From the NCBI RefSeq assembly GCF_008274625.1, contig NZ_VTRU01000004.1, positions 248,001 through 312,000 on the forward strand: 64,000 nucleotides of DNA. The letters run 5' to 3'. The notes under the pieces were generated by a model, which was not told where the DNA came from, ran no database searches, and was given only the letters and a program-made list of their open reading frames with translations. Shown here piece by piece: positions 49,632 to 58,758 of this stretch. The position numbers and the translations under genes were made by a program. Position 1 is the stretch's first letter. Each line of letters opens with the position of its first letter. Source of the stretch: Chryseobacterium panacisoli. Lineage in GTDB: Bacteria > Bacteroidota > Bacteroidia > Flavobacteriales > Weeksellaceae.

Positions 49632-50192
49632 ATGTCAGATAAAAAACCAGTAATAAGAACAGATGCACCTGCTCCCGAAGGATATGAAGGAGAAGGGTTT
49701 TTCGCAACAAAACTGAGCAGTGTAATCGGGATGGCAAGAAAGTTTTCGCTTTGGCCGTTACCATTTGCTACCTCTTGTTGTGGTATTGAGTTTATGGCTA
49801 CCCTGAACCCTACATATGATGCTTCAAGATTTGGTATGGAAAGAAACTCTTTCTCTCCAAGACAAGCAGATATGCTGATGGTTTGCGGAACTATATCAAA
49901 GAAATTAGGACCAGTCCTGAAAGAAGTTTACACTCAGATGGCAGAGCCGAAATGGGTAGTAGCAGTTGGAGCTTGTGCTTCAAGCGGTGGTATTTTTGAT
50001 ACATATTCTGTACTTCAGGGGATCGATAAGATTATTCCGGTAGACGTTTATGTTCCTGGATGTCCTCCAAGACCAGAACAGATCATTGAAGGGGTAATGC
50101 AGGTACAGGCTCTCGCAGAAAGCGAAAGCATCAGAAGAAGAGATATGCCTGAATATCAGAAATTATTAGATTCTTACAACATAAGCAACTAA
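49632..50192 (+). CDS. nuoB: NADH-quinone oxidoreductase subunit B
   Basis: A 186-residue subunit carrying the terminal [4Fe-4S] cluster N2. The ligands are in 'ATSCCGIEFMA', 'VGACASSGG' and 'VPGCPPRPEQII'. The 100-base gap after nuoA is made of repeated AATCTTTAAATATTT-type words. Confidence 0.97.
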   Translation: MSDKKPVIRTDAPAPEGYEGEGFFATKLSSVIGMARKFSLWPLPFATSCCGIEFMATLNPTYDASRFGMERNSFSPRQADMLMVCGTISKKLGPVLKEVYTQMAEPKWVVAVGACASSGGIFDTYSVLQGIDKIIPVDVYVPGCPPRPEQIIEGVMQVQALAESESIRRRDMPEYQKLLDSYNISN

Positions 50193-50197
50193 CGGAA

Positions 50198-50692
50198 ATG
50201 ACAAACGAATTTGTATTAGAAGCAATCACAAGAGAATTTCCGGAATCTGTCATTTCAAGCTCAGAACCTTATGGAATGCTGACGATTGAAGTGAAAAAAG
50301 AAGATATCAAGAAGATCATTCACTATCTTAAAGATTCATCTTTGGAATTTAACTTCCTTACAGATATCTGTGGTATTCACTACCCTGAGTTCCCTGAAAA
50401 GGAAATAGGCGTTGTATACCATTTGCATAATATGATGGCCAATTTCAGATTGCGTCTGAAAATATTCATGTCCAGAGAAAACATCGAAGTAGATTCTCTT
50501 ACAGAACTCTATGCCGGGGCAAACTGGATGGAAAGAGAAACGTATGATTTCTATGGGATTAAATTTAAAGGACACCCGGATCTTAGACCTATTTTGAATA
50601 TGGAAGATCTTGGATACCACCCAATGTTGAAAGAATATCGCCTTGAAGACGGTACGAGAACCGATAAGGATGATAATATGTTCGGAAGATAA
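50198..50692 (+). CDS. nuoC: NADH-quinone oxidoreductase subunit C
   Basis: A 164-residue peripheral subunit; 'GANWMERETYDFYGIKFKGH' and 'HPMLKEYRLEDGTRTDKD' are conserved NuoC segments. Separate from NuoD, unlike the NuoCD fusion of E. coli. Five bases after nuoB. Confidence 0.96.
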   Translation: MTNEFVLEAITREFPESVISSSEPYGMLTIEVKKEDIKKIIHYLKDSSLEFNFLTDICGIHYPEFPEKEIGVVYHLHNMMANFRLRLKIFMSRENIEVDSLTELYAGANWMERETYDFYGIKFKGHPDLRPILNMEDLGYHPMLKEYRLEDGTRTDKDDNMFGR

Positions 50693-50766
50693 AAATAATG
50701 CAATAAGCAGTAAGCAGTAAGCGATATGCTTAAAGCCTAAAGCCTATAGCCTAAAGCATTTAAATT

Positions 50767-51990
50767 ATGAAAGATAACTCATTATCTAATATACTAAACC
50801 AGTACGAAAGTAAGGAACAGATTGACGGACAATTGTATACCCTCAATCTAGGACCCACCCACCCTGCTACTCACGGGATTTTCCAGAATATCTTGACGAT
50901 GGACGGAGAGAGAATTCTTCACGCTGAGCAAACGGTAGGATATATCCACAGAGCATTTGAGAAAATTTCTGAAAGAAGAAACTACTCTCAGATCACTACT
51001 CTTACTGACCGTATGAATTACTGTTCTGCACCCATCAACAATTTAGGTTGGCACATGACAGTAGAGAAACTGATTGGCGTTAAAGTTCCAAAGCGTGTAG
51101 ATTATATGCGTGTTATCTTGATGGAGCTGGCAAGAATCGGTGACCACCTGATCTGTAACGGGGTAACCGGAATGGACTCAGGAGCTATTACAGGGCTTAC
51201 TTACATGTTCATCGAAAGAGAACGTATTTATGATATGTATGAGCAGATCTGCGGAGCAAGGATGACAACCAATATGGGGAGAATCGGAGGTTTTGAAAGA
51301 GATTTTACACCAAAGTTTCATGAGTTATTAAAAGACTTCTTAAAAACCTTCCCGCCAAGATTCAAAGAATTCTGTACCCTACTGGAAAGAAACAGAATTT
51401 TCATGGACAGAACCATCGGTACAGGAGCTATTTCTGCCGAAAGAGCATTAAGCTACGGTTTCACAGGTCCAAATTTACGTGCAGCAGGAGTAGATTATGA
51501 TGTAAGAGTTGCACAGCCTTATTCTTCCTATGAAGATTTCGACTTTATTATTCCTGTAGGAACTTCAGGAGATACTTACGACCGTTTCATGGTTCGTCAA
51601 CAGGAAATCTGGGAATCCATAAAAATCATCAAACAAGCATACGAAAATCTTCCGGAAGGACCATTCCATGCGGATGTTCCTGACTTCTATCTTCCTGAAA
51701 AGGCAGATGTTTACAGTAAAATGGAAGCATTAATCTACCATTTCAAAATTGTAATGGGAGAAACTGATGTCCCGAAAGGAGAAGTTTACCACGCCGTAGA
51801 AGGCGGAAACGGAGAATTAGGATTCTATCTTGTGAGTGATGGAGGAAGAAGCCCTTACAGACTTCACTTCAGAAGACCATGTTTCATCTACTATCAGGCA
51901 TACCCTGAAATGATTACAGGTTCTGTAATTTCAGATGCCATTGTAACGATGTGTAGTATGAATATTATTGCGGGAGAATTAGACGCATAA
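50767..51990 (+). CDS. nuoD: NADH-quinone oxidoreductase subunit D
   Basis: A 407-residue subunit that forms the quinone pocket with NuoB. 'LNLGPTHPATHGIFQNIL' contains the conserved His residues, and 'CNGVTGMDSGAITG' and 'FRRPCFIYYQ' follow. The spacer before it is a tract of AAGCAGTAAGCAGTAAGCGA and AAAGCCTAAAGCCTATAGCC words. Confidence 0.97.
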   Translation: MKDNSLSNILNQYESKEQIDGQLYTLNLGPTHPATHGIFQNILTMDGERILHAEQTVGYIHRAFEKISERRNYSQITTLTDRMNYCSAPINNLGWHMTVEKLIGVKVPKRVDYMRVILMELARIGDHLICNGVTGMDSGAITGLTYMFIERERIYDMYEQICGARMTTNMGRIGGFERDFTPKFHELLKDFLKTFPPRFKEFCTLLERNRIFMDRTIGTGAISAERALSYGFTGPNLRAAGVDYDVRVAQPYSSYEDFDFIIPVGTSGDTYDRFMVRQQEIWESIKIIKQAYENLPEGPFHADVPDFYLPEKADVYSKMEALIYHFKIVMGETDVPKGEVYHAVEGGNGELGFYLVSDGGRSPYRLHFRRPCFIYYQAYPEMITGSVISDAIVTMCSMNIIAGELDA

Positions 51991-52113
51991 TTATAAGATA
52001 AAAGAAGAAAGATAAAAGACTTCTTTCTTCATATTTAAATATAAATTGAATTTAGAACACGAATTTCAGAGTCTATTCTCTCTTTTTCTATGTTCTTTAA
52101 TCTTAGATAAAAA

Positions 52114-52623
52114 ATGAGCGAAACAATAGCTTTTAAACCGGAAAGTTTAGCACAGGTACATAAAATTATCGCAAGATATCCTGAAGGAAGACAGAAATCT
52201 GCTCTTCTTCCTGTACTTCACTTAGCACAGAAAGAATTCGGAGGATGGTTAGATGTTCCTGTAATGGATTATGTTGCTGAACTATTAAGTATCCAACCGA
52301 TTGAAGTATATGAGGTGGCTACTTTCTATACTATGTTTAATATGAAGCCGGTAGGTAAATATGTTTTGGAAGTTTGCAGAACAGGACCTTGTATGGTTTG
52401 TGGAAGTGAAAAAATCCTAGACCATATCAGAACCAAACTGAATATTAAGGATGGAGAAACTACTGAAGACGGCATGTTTACATTAAAGCCTGCTGAATGT
52501 CTTGGAGCATGCGGATATGCACCAATGCTGCAGTTAGGAAAATTCTTTCATGAAAATTTAACAATAGAAAAAGTAGACGAAATCCTTGAACTTTGCAGAC
52601 AGGGACAACTTGCTTTAGACTAA
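52114..52623 (+). CDS. nuoE: NADH-quinone oxidoreductase subunit E
   Basis: A 169-residue thioredoxin-fold [2Fe-2S] subunit with ligands in 'CRTGPCMVC' and 'CLGACGYAPM'. Its presence with NuoF shows a true NADH-accepting complex. Confidence 0.96.
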   Translation: MSETIAFKPESLAQVHKIIARYPEGRQKSALLPVLHLAQKEFGGWLDVPVMDYVAELLSIQPIEVYEVATFYTMFNMKPVGKYVLEVCRTGPCMVCGSEKILDHIRTKLNIKDGETTEDGMFTLKPAECLGACGYAPMLQLGKFFHENLTIEKVDEILELCRQGQLALD

Positions 52624-52725
52624 TAGAAATTTTAAATTCTAAATTTTAGATTTTAAATTATTCACTTAATGTTTAATCATAATTAATGCAAGAAGCCAAA
52701 AGCTAATTGCAAGAAGCAAATAACA

Positions 52726-54084
52726 ATGAGTAAAAAACTTTTACTTAAAGACGCACATATAGAAGGTATTCGCTACTTTGAAACGTACCGTAAACAGGGA
52801 GGTTATACAGCAGCTGAAAAAGCCTTGAAAATGACTCCTGACGAAATTCTTGAAGAAGTAAAAGCTTCAGGATTAAGAGGACGTGGTGGAGCAGGATTCC
52901 CAACAGGGATGAAATGGAGCTTTTTGGCAAAACCTGAAGGCGTTCCAAGACACCTTGTTGTCAATGCGGATGAATCTGAACCCGGAACATTCAAGGACAG
53001 GTATCTGATGGAGTTCCTTCCTCATTTATTGATCGAGGGAATGCTCATTTCTTCTTACTGTTTAGGTTCCAATACTTCTTATATCTACATCCGTGGAGAA
53101 TATTCATGGATTCCTGATATCCTTGAAGAAGCTATTGAAGAAGCCAAAGCAGCAGGATTTTTAGGTAAAAACATCCTGGGAACAGGTTTCGATTGTGAAA
53201 TTTATGTTCAGAGAGGTGGTGGTGCATACATCTGCGGTGAAGAAACTGCATTGCTTGAATCCCTTGAAGGAAAAAGAGGTAACCCAAGGTTAAAACCGCC
53301 ATTCCCGGCTGTAAAAGGACTTTGGGAAAGACCAACGGTAGTAAATAACGTTGAATCTATTGCTGCCATTGTTCCAATTATTGATATTACAGGTGCTGAA
53401 TATGCTAAAATCGGAGTGGGAAGATCTACAGGTACGAAATTGATTTCTGCTTGTGGAAACATCAACAAACCGGGTGTATACGAAATCGATATGACCATTA
53501 CCGTAGAAGAATTCATCTACTCTGATGAATATTGCGGTGGTATTAAAGACGGAAAAAAATTAAAGGCTTGTATTCCGGGAGGAAGTTCTGTTCCAATCGT
53601 TCCAGCTAACTTATTGCTGAGAACAGTGAACGGAGAGCCAAGATATATGAACTATGAATCATTGGCAGATGGTGGTTTTGCTACCGGAACTATGATGGGT
53701 TCAGGAGGTTTCATCGTTTTGGATGAAGACCAGTGTATTGTAGACCACACAATGACTTTAGCAAGGTTCTACAATCACGAAAGCTGCGGACAATGTACTC
53801 CTTGCCGTGAAGGTACGGGATGGATGTACAAGATTTTAAAGAAAATCGAGAAAGGAGAAGGAAAAATGGAAGATATCGATCTGCTTTGGGATATCCAGAG
53901 AAAAATCGAAGGAAACACGATTTGTCCGTTGGGTGATGCAGCAGCTTGGCCGGTTGCAGCAGCAATCCGTCACTTCAGAGATGAGTTTGAGTGGCATGTG
54001 AAAAACCCAGAGTTGTCTCAGACACAAAACTATGGATTGGCACATTATGCAGATCCTATCCCGGCTGTTGAAAAAAATGCTTAG
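52726..54084 (+). CDS. nuoF: NADH-quinone oxidoreductase subunit F (NADH-binding)
   Basis: A 452-residue flavoprotein: 'GLRGRGGAGFPTGMKW' for NADH, 'NADESEPGTFKDR' and 'GAYICGEETALLESLEG' for FMN, and 'ESCGQCTPCREGTGW' plus a later Cys for the N3 [4Fe-4S] cluster. NADH oxidation occurs here. Confidence 0.97.
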   Translation: MSKKLLLKDAHIEGIRYFETYRKQGGYTAAEKALKMTPDEILEEVKASGLRGRGGAGFPTGMKWSFLAKPEGVPRHLVVNADESEPGTFKDRYLMEFLPHLLIEGMLISSYCLGSNTSYIYIRGEYSWIPDILEEAIEEAKAAGFLGKNILGTGFDCEIYVQRGGGAYICGEETALLESLEGKRGNPRLKPPFPAVKGLWERPTVVNNVESIAAIVPIIDITGAEYAKIGVGRSTGTKLISACGNINKPGVYEIDMTITVEEFIYSDEYCGGIKDGKKLKACIPGGSSVPIVPANLLLRTVNGEPRYMNYESLADGGFATGTMMGSGGFIVLDEDQCIVDHTMTLARFYNHESCGQCTPCREGTGWMYKILKKIEKGEGKMEDIDLLWDIQRKIEGNTICPLGDAAAWPVAAAIRHFRDEFEWHVKNPELSQTQNYGLAHYADPIPAVEKNA

Positions 54085-54089
54085 TTAAA

Positions 54090-55001
54090 ATGAAGAAGTT
54101 ATTAGTTGTTGGCTTAATGATGTCAAATTTTGTATTTGCGCAGAACACGAAAAGTGATAGCACAAAATACAATAGATCTGTTGAAGAAGATTTAGCCTAT
54201 GTGAGTAGCGAGAAGCAGGAAATTAAAGCCGCAAAAAAGGAAAAGCCTTTACCATTAAGCAAAAAAGGGCAGGTTTTCGTATTTTATGGATGGAACAGAG
54301 CGGCTTATAGCAATTCTGATATTCATTTTACCGGAAACGGGTACGATTTTCAATTGAATAATGTATCAGCACAGGACAGACCTACAAAATTTGGAATTGT
54401 CTATTTTGATCCAAGCTGGTTTACTGTAACGCAGTATAATTTCAGAATAGGATATTTCATTAAAGACAATTTAGCTTTGGTACTTGGAATAGACCATATG
54501 AAATATGTAATGGACCAGAACCAGACAGTGGGTTTCAAAGGACATATTTCAGATCCCGAATATGCAGCAATGGTTCAAAACGGGCAGGTTAATCTTGCAG
54601 ATGAGAAGTTCCTTACTTTTGAACATACGGATGGACTTAATTATGAAAACTTAGGTCTTGAGAAATACAAAAATCTTGTTCATAAGAAAAATATAGATTT
54701 AGTATGGTCTTATGGAGCCGGAATCGGATTTATGTTTCCGAAAAGTAATGTAAAACTTTTTGGTAATGAGAGAAGTGACCGTTTTCACGTTGCAGGTATG
54801 GGAACTGATATCAGATCCAGTCTTAACTTGGTTTTCTGGAAAAACTGGATGCTGAGAGTAGAAGGAAAAGCGGGTTATATTAATATGTGGGATATTAAAA
54901 CTACATTGAATAACAAACCTGATAAAGCACGCCAGGACTTTGTTTTCGGACAGATTCTAGGAGGAATTGGATATACATTTAATATTAAGAAATATAAATA
55001 A
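54090..55001 (+). CDS. Outer-membrane-like beta-barrel protein inserted in the nuo operon
   Basis: A 303-residue protein with a signal peptide (about 1-18, ending 'NFVFAQN') and many alternating aromatic strands such as 'QVFVFYGWNRAAYS', 'WFTVTQYNFRIGYFI' and 'FGQILGGIGYTFNIKKYK', ending in an aromatic/hydrophobic strand. This suggests a small outer-membrane barrel. It starts five bases after nuoF and precedes nuoG, so it is transcribed with complex I, where a protein of this kind has no known role. Confidence 0.75.
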   Translation: MKKLLVVGLMMSNFVFAQNTKSDSTKYNRSVEEDLAYVSSEKQEIKAAKKEKPLPLSKKGQVFVFYGWNRAAYSNSDIHFTGNGYDFQLNNVSAQDRPTKFGIVYFDPSWFTVTQYNFRIGYFIKDNLALVLGIDHMKYVMDQNQTVGFKGHISDPEYAAMVQNGQVNLADEKFLTFEHTDGLNYENLGLEKYKNLVHKKNIDLVWSYGAGIGFMFPKSNVKLFGNERSDRFHVAGMGTDIRSSLNLVFWKNWMLRVEGKAGYINMWDIKTTLNNKPDKARQDFVFGQILGGIGYTFNIKKYK

Positions 55002-55042
55002 CAAAGCCTATTGCTTAACGCATAAAGCTTAAAGCATATCAT

Positions 55043-56041
55043 ATGAGCGAAGAAGTTAAAAAATTCAAAATAACTATAGACGGACAGACTACTGAAGTGA
55101 TGCCTGGTACTTCCATTCTGGAAGCAGCAAGACAAATCGGTGGAAAATCTGTACCTCCCGCTATGTGCTACTACAGCAAGTTAGAGACCAGTGGAGGGAG
55201 ATGTAGAACATGTCTTGTAGAAGTTTCTAAAGGGTCTGAAGCAGATCCTCGTCCTATGCCGAAATTGGTAGCAAGCTGCAGAACGAATGTAATGGATGGG
55301 ATGGAAGTGAAAAACCTTACTTCTGAGAAAGCTCAGGAAGGAAGAAAAGCGGTTACCGAGTTCTTATTGGTAAACCACCCGCTGGACTGTCCTATCTGTG
55401 ACCAGGCAGGAGAATGTCATCTTCAGGATTTAGGATATGAGCATGGTGTAGACAGTACAAGAACAGAATTTGAAAGAAATACTTACGAAGCTGATGATCT
55501 TGGACCGAACATCAAATTGAACATGAACCGTTGTATTCTTTGTGCAAGATGTGTGTTGACAGCCAACCAGCTTACAGAAACAAGAGAACACGGTATTCTT
55601 TTCAGAGGAGATCACGCTGAAATTTCAACCTATTTAAATAAAGCTTTAGACAATGACTTCATCGGAAATGTTATCGACGTTTGTCCGGTAGGAGCATTAA
55701 CAGACAGAACAGCTCGTTTTGCAAGCAGAGTATGGTTTACAAAACCAATGAACGCTTCTTGTAAATGTGATAAGTGTTCCGGAAAAGCTGTAGTATGGAT
55801 GAAAGGTGACGAAATCGTAAGAGTAACTGCAAGAAAAGACCAATGGGGTGAAGTGGAAGAATTCATCTGCGATACATGTCGTTTTGAAAGAAAAGCACTA
55901 TCAGACTGGAACATCGAAGGTCCTAGACATATCGACAGACACTCTGTAATTTCATTGAACCACTACGAAAAGCCTAAAGATGAGCTAAGAGTTTTAGACA
56001 ATCCTATGGCTAAAGAAATCAGTGAAAAAGACGAAAAATAA
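55043..56041 (+). CDS. nuoG: NADH-quinone oxidoreductase subunit G, short form
   Basis: A 332-residue NuoG with the [2Fe-2S] ligands in 'MCYYSKLETSGGRCRTCLVE', the His-type cluster in 'HPLDCPICDQAGECHLQ', the next cluster in 'CILCARCVL' and a Cys-rich end 'CKCDKCSGKAVVW' with 'CDTCRFE'. E. coli NuoG is over 900 residues; the C-terminal molybdopterin-oxidoreductase-like domain is absent here. This short form is usual in Flavobacteriia. Confidence 0.95.
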   Translation: MSEEVKKFKITIDGQTTEVMPGTSILEAARQIGGKSVPPAMCYYSKLETSGGRCRTCLVEVSKGSEADPRPMPKLVASCRTNVMDGMEVKNLTSEKAQEGRKAVTEFLLVNHPLDCPICDQAGECHLQDLGYEHGVDSTRTEFERNTYEADDLGPNIKLNMNRCILCARCVLTANQLTETREHGILFRGDHAEISTYLNKALDNDFIGNVIDVCPVGALTDRTARFASRVWFTKPMNASCKCDKCSGKAVVWMKGDEIVRVTARKDQWGEVEEFICDTCRFERKALSDWNIEGPRHIDRHSVISLNHYEKPKDELRVLDNPMAKEISEKDEK

Positions 56042-56149
56042 AATTTGAAAATGAGTTAATTTGAAAATGAGGGTTTATTTTGGTGTGACAGTTATAACTT
56101 CCATCTTCCAGCTCCCATCTTCTAACTTTTAACATCTATAAAAATAAAA

Positions 56150-57214
56150 ATGGATTTACTTACATTTAAACTTATACTTGTATTAGCACTTTTCCTGCTA
56201 TCGCTGACGATTGCAGCCTACTCTACATGGGCAGAAAGAAAAGTTGCCTCTATCATGCAGGATAGAATTGGTCCCAACAGAGCAGGACCTTTCGGATTAC
56301 TGCAGCCTCTTGCTGACGGTGGAAAGTTTTTCTTTAAAGAAGACTTCACCCCTGCTAATGCTGAAAGATTTCTTTTCGTATTAGGACCAGCTTTGGTAAT
56401 GTTTATTTCATTGATTACAGGAGCTGTTATTCCGTGGGGTAAAAGTTTAAATATTGCAGGTACTTCTTTTGATCTTCAGGTAGCTAACATTGATGTTGGT
56501 GTACTTTTCATCATCGGAATGGCTTCAATCGGGGTTTACGGAATTATGATCGGAGGTTGGGCTTCGAACAACAAATATTCATTACTAGGTGCTATCCGTG
56601 CTTCTTCTCAGATGATTTCTTATGAATTGGCAATGGGATTAGCACTTCTTTCTATCATTATGATGACGGGAAGTTTAGACTTAAAAGAAATTACAGAAAG
56701 CCAGACTACTGGAAAATTATGGGGCGTTATTCCTTGGGGTTCCGGAATGAACTGGAATATTTTCTACCAGCCGATTGCTTTCCTTGTTTTCTTTGTAGCA
56801 GCTTTGGCTGAAACCAACAGACACCCGTTCGATTTACCTGAGTGTGAATCTGAATTGGTAACAGGATACTCTACAGAATATTCTTCCATGAAGTTAGGTT
56901 TATATATGTTTGGTGAATATGTGAACATGTTTATCTCTAACGCTTTCATGGTAGTTCTTTTCTTCGGAGGTTACAATTATCCTGGTATTGAATGGGTAAC
57001 TCAGAACTGGGGTGAGAATACTGCAGGAATCTTAAGTATCGTAGCATTCTTAACGAAGACTGTAATCGGAATTCTGATCTTCATGTGGATCAGATGGACA
57101 CTTCCAAGATTCAGATACGACCAGTTAATGCACTTAGGATGGAAAACATTAATCCCGATGGCATTAGTAAATCTATTGATTACAGGAGCTGTAATTTTAG
57201 CATTTGCAAACTAA
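56150..57214 (+). CDS. nuoH: NADH-quinone oxidoreductase subunit H
   Basis: A 354-residue membrane subunit with eight helices that closes the quinone tunnel. 'WAERKVASIMQDRIGPNRAG' and 'ALAETNRHPFDLPECESELV' are the NuoH signatures. Confidence 0.97.
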   Translation: MDLLTFKLILVLALFLLSLTIAAYSTWAERKVASIMQDRIGPNRAGPFGLLQPLADGGKFFFKEDFTPANAERFLFVLGPALVMFISLITGAVIPWGKSLNIAGTSFDLQVANIDVGVLFIIGMASIGVYGIMIGGWASNNKYSLLGAIRASSQMISYELAMGLALLSIIMMTGSLDLKEITESQTTGKLWGVIPWGSGMNWNIFYQPIAFLVFFVAALAETNRHPFDLPECESELVTGYSTEYSSMKLGLYMFGEYVNMFISNAFMVVLFFGGYNYPGIEWVTQNWGENTAGILSIVAFLTKTVIGILIFMWIRWTLPRFRYDQLMHLGWKTLIPMALVNLLITGAVILAFAN

Positions 57215-57367
57215 GAAAATTTGAAAATGAGCTGATTTGAAAATTTGATAATGAAATCAAAGTTTTATCTTTAGCCTATCATATTTCAATCATCAATATT
57301 AAATAATTAAGATAGCAGACAAGATTAGTCTAAAATCTGGTGTCTAACATCTAATATCTATAATTAA

Positions 57368-57925
57368 ATGAAACTTACAAACAGATCAAAAGTTGTTTCC
57401 AATAAAGAAATGACCCTTGCTGAAAAGATCTACATTCCTGCAATCCTTACAGGGATGGGGATTACACTTAAGCATGCTGTAAGAACCGTGGTAAAAGGTG
57501 CTCCCGCAGTATATTCGTATCCGGAAGTACAGAAGCCAAGAACTACCATCTGGAGAGGTCAGCACGTCTTGAAAAGAGACGAAGAAGGCAGAGAAAGATG
57601 TACTGCTTGCGGACTTTGTGCGGTAGCTTGTCCTGCAGAAGCCATTACGATGACTGCTGCTGAAAGAACAAAAGAGGAAAAAGGCCTTTACAGAGAAGAG
57701 AAATATGCTTCAGTATATGAAATTAATATGCTAAGATGTATTTTCTGCGGTATGTGTGAAGAAGCTTGTCCTAAATCTGCCATCTATCTTACTGATAGAT
57801 TAGTAGATGTGGAAACCAACAGAGGTTCTTTCATTTACGGAAAAGATAAACTAGTTGAAAAAATAAATGAAAGGATTGATATCACGACAAGACAATCCGA
57901 GAAACAAAAAAATGCGGTAAAATAA
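57368..57925 (+). CDS. nuoI: NADH-quinone oxidoreductase subunit I
   Basis: A 185-residue subunit with two [4Fe-4S] motifs, 'CTACGLCAVACPAEA' and 'CIFCGMCEEACPKSA'. The stop overlaps the nuoJ start (TAATG). The 153-base spacer before it repeats TTTGAAAATGAGCTGATTTG-like words. Confidence 0.97.
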   Translation: MKLTNRSKVVSNKEMTLAEKIYIPAILTGMGITLKHAVRTVVKGAPAVYSYPEVQKPRTTIWRGQHVLKRDEEGRERCTACGLCAVACPAEAITMTAAERTKEEKGLYREEKYASVYEINMLRCIFCGMCEEACPKSAIYLTDRLVDVETNRGSFIYGKDKLVEKINERIDITTRQSEKQKNAVK

Positions 57926-58422
57926 TGGATCAGTTTTTATTTTTCTTGGTGGCGTTTTTAGCAGTGGCAAGTGCAGTTTACTTTGTGTTTGCAAGAAATC
58001 CTCTCTATGCTATTTTGTCATTAATTGTTACAATGTTTTCAATTGCAGGAATGTACATTCTTTTAAATGCACAGTTCCTGGCAATTATCCAGATTATAGT
58101 GTACGCAGGTGCCATCATGGTACTTTTCCTTTACATCCTGATGATGCTTAACCTTAATAAAGGAGACGAAAGTAAGAAGAACAATACTTTAAAGTTTGTT
58201 GGAGTTTTTACAGCAGGTCTTCTTTTAGTAGGTGTGCTGGGAGTTTTCAGAGGAGTACAGGACAAGCACATTGTTGTTGAAAATGTAGACAGAGGTATCG
58301 GTCTTACAAAAAATCTGGGTAGACTTTTGTTTAATGAATATGTTTTACCGTTTGAGCTTGCTTCCATCCTAATTCTGGCAGGTATTGTAGGCGCGGTATT
58401 AATCGGTAAAAAAGATTTATAA
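57925..58422 (+). CDS. nuoJ: NADH-quinone oxidoreductase subunit J
   Basis: A 165-residue membrane subunit of about five helices; 'NPLYAILSLIVTMFSIAGMY' and 'QIIVYAGAIMVLFLYILMML' are the conserved parts, including the pi-bulge helix. Translationally coupled to nuoI. Confidence 0.96.
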   Translation: MDQFLFFLVAFLAVASAVYFVFARNPLYAILSLIVTMFSIAGMYILLNAQFLAIIQIIVYAGAIMVLFLYILMMLNLNKGDESKKNNTLKFVGVFTAGLLLVGVLGVFRGVQDKHIVVENVDRGIGLTKNLGRLLFNEYVLPFELASILILAGIVGAVLIGKKDL

Positions 58423-58426
58423 AATT

Positions 58427-58756
58427 ATGGGAGAAGTAAATACATTTATACAAAGCATCCCTTTGGACTACTTCATCATTCTTTCATCAGTATTGTTCTG
58501 TTTGGGAGTAATGGGAGTGTTGCTTAGAAAAAATGCTATTGTGATTCTGGGCTGTGTAGAGCTTATGCTGAATTCTGTAAACCTTTTATTGGCAGCTTTT
58601 TCAGCGTATAAAGGCAACGGCGACGGACAGCTTTTAGTTTTCTTCATTATGGTTGTGGCTGCTGCTGAAGTAGCAGTAGGTCTGGCAATTATTGCTATGC
58701 TGTATAGAAATACCCGTTCTGTAGATGTGAGTATATTTAATAAATTAAGAGGATAA
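58427..58756 (+). CDS. nuoK: NADH-quinone oxidoreductase subunit K
   Basis: A 109-residue subunit with three helices. 'AIVILGCVELMLNSVNLLLA' carries the conserved Glu, and 'VVAAAEVAVGLAIIAMLYRN' the second one. Two bases before nuoL. Confidence 0.97.
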   Translation: MGEVNTFIQSIPLDYFIILSSVLFCLGVMGVLLRKNAIVILGCVELMLNSVNLLLAAFSAYKGNGDGQLLVFFIMVVAAAEVAVGLAIIAMLYRNTRSVDVSIFNKLRG

Positions 58757-58758
58757 GA

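Noticed and set aside
55043..56041. nuoG as a truncated pseudogene
   Set aside because: All N-terminal Fe-S ligands are kept and the short form is usual in Flavobacteriia.
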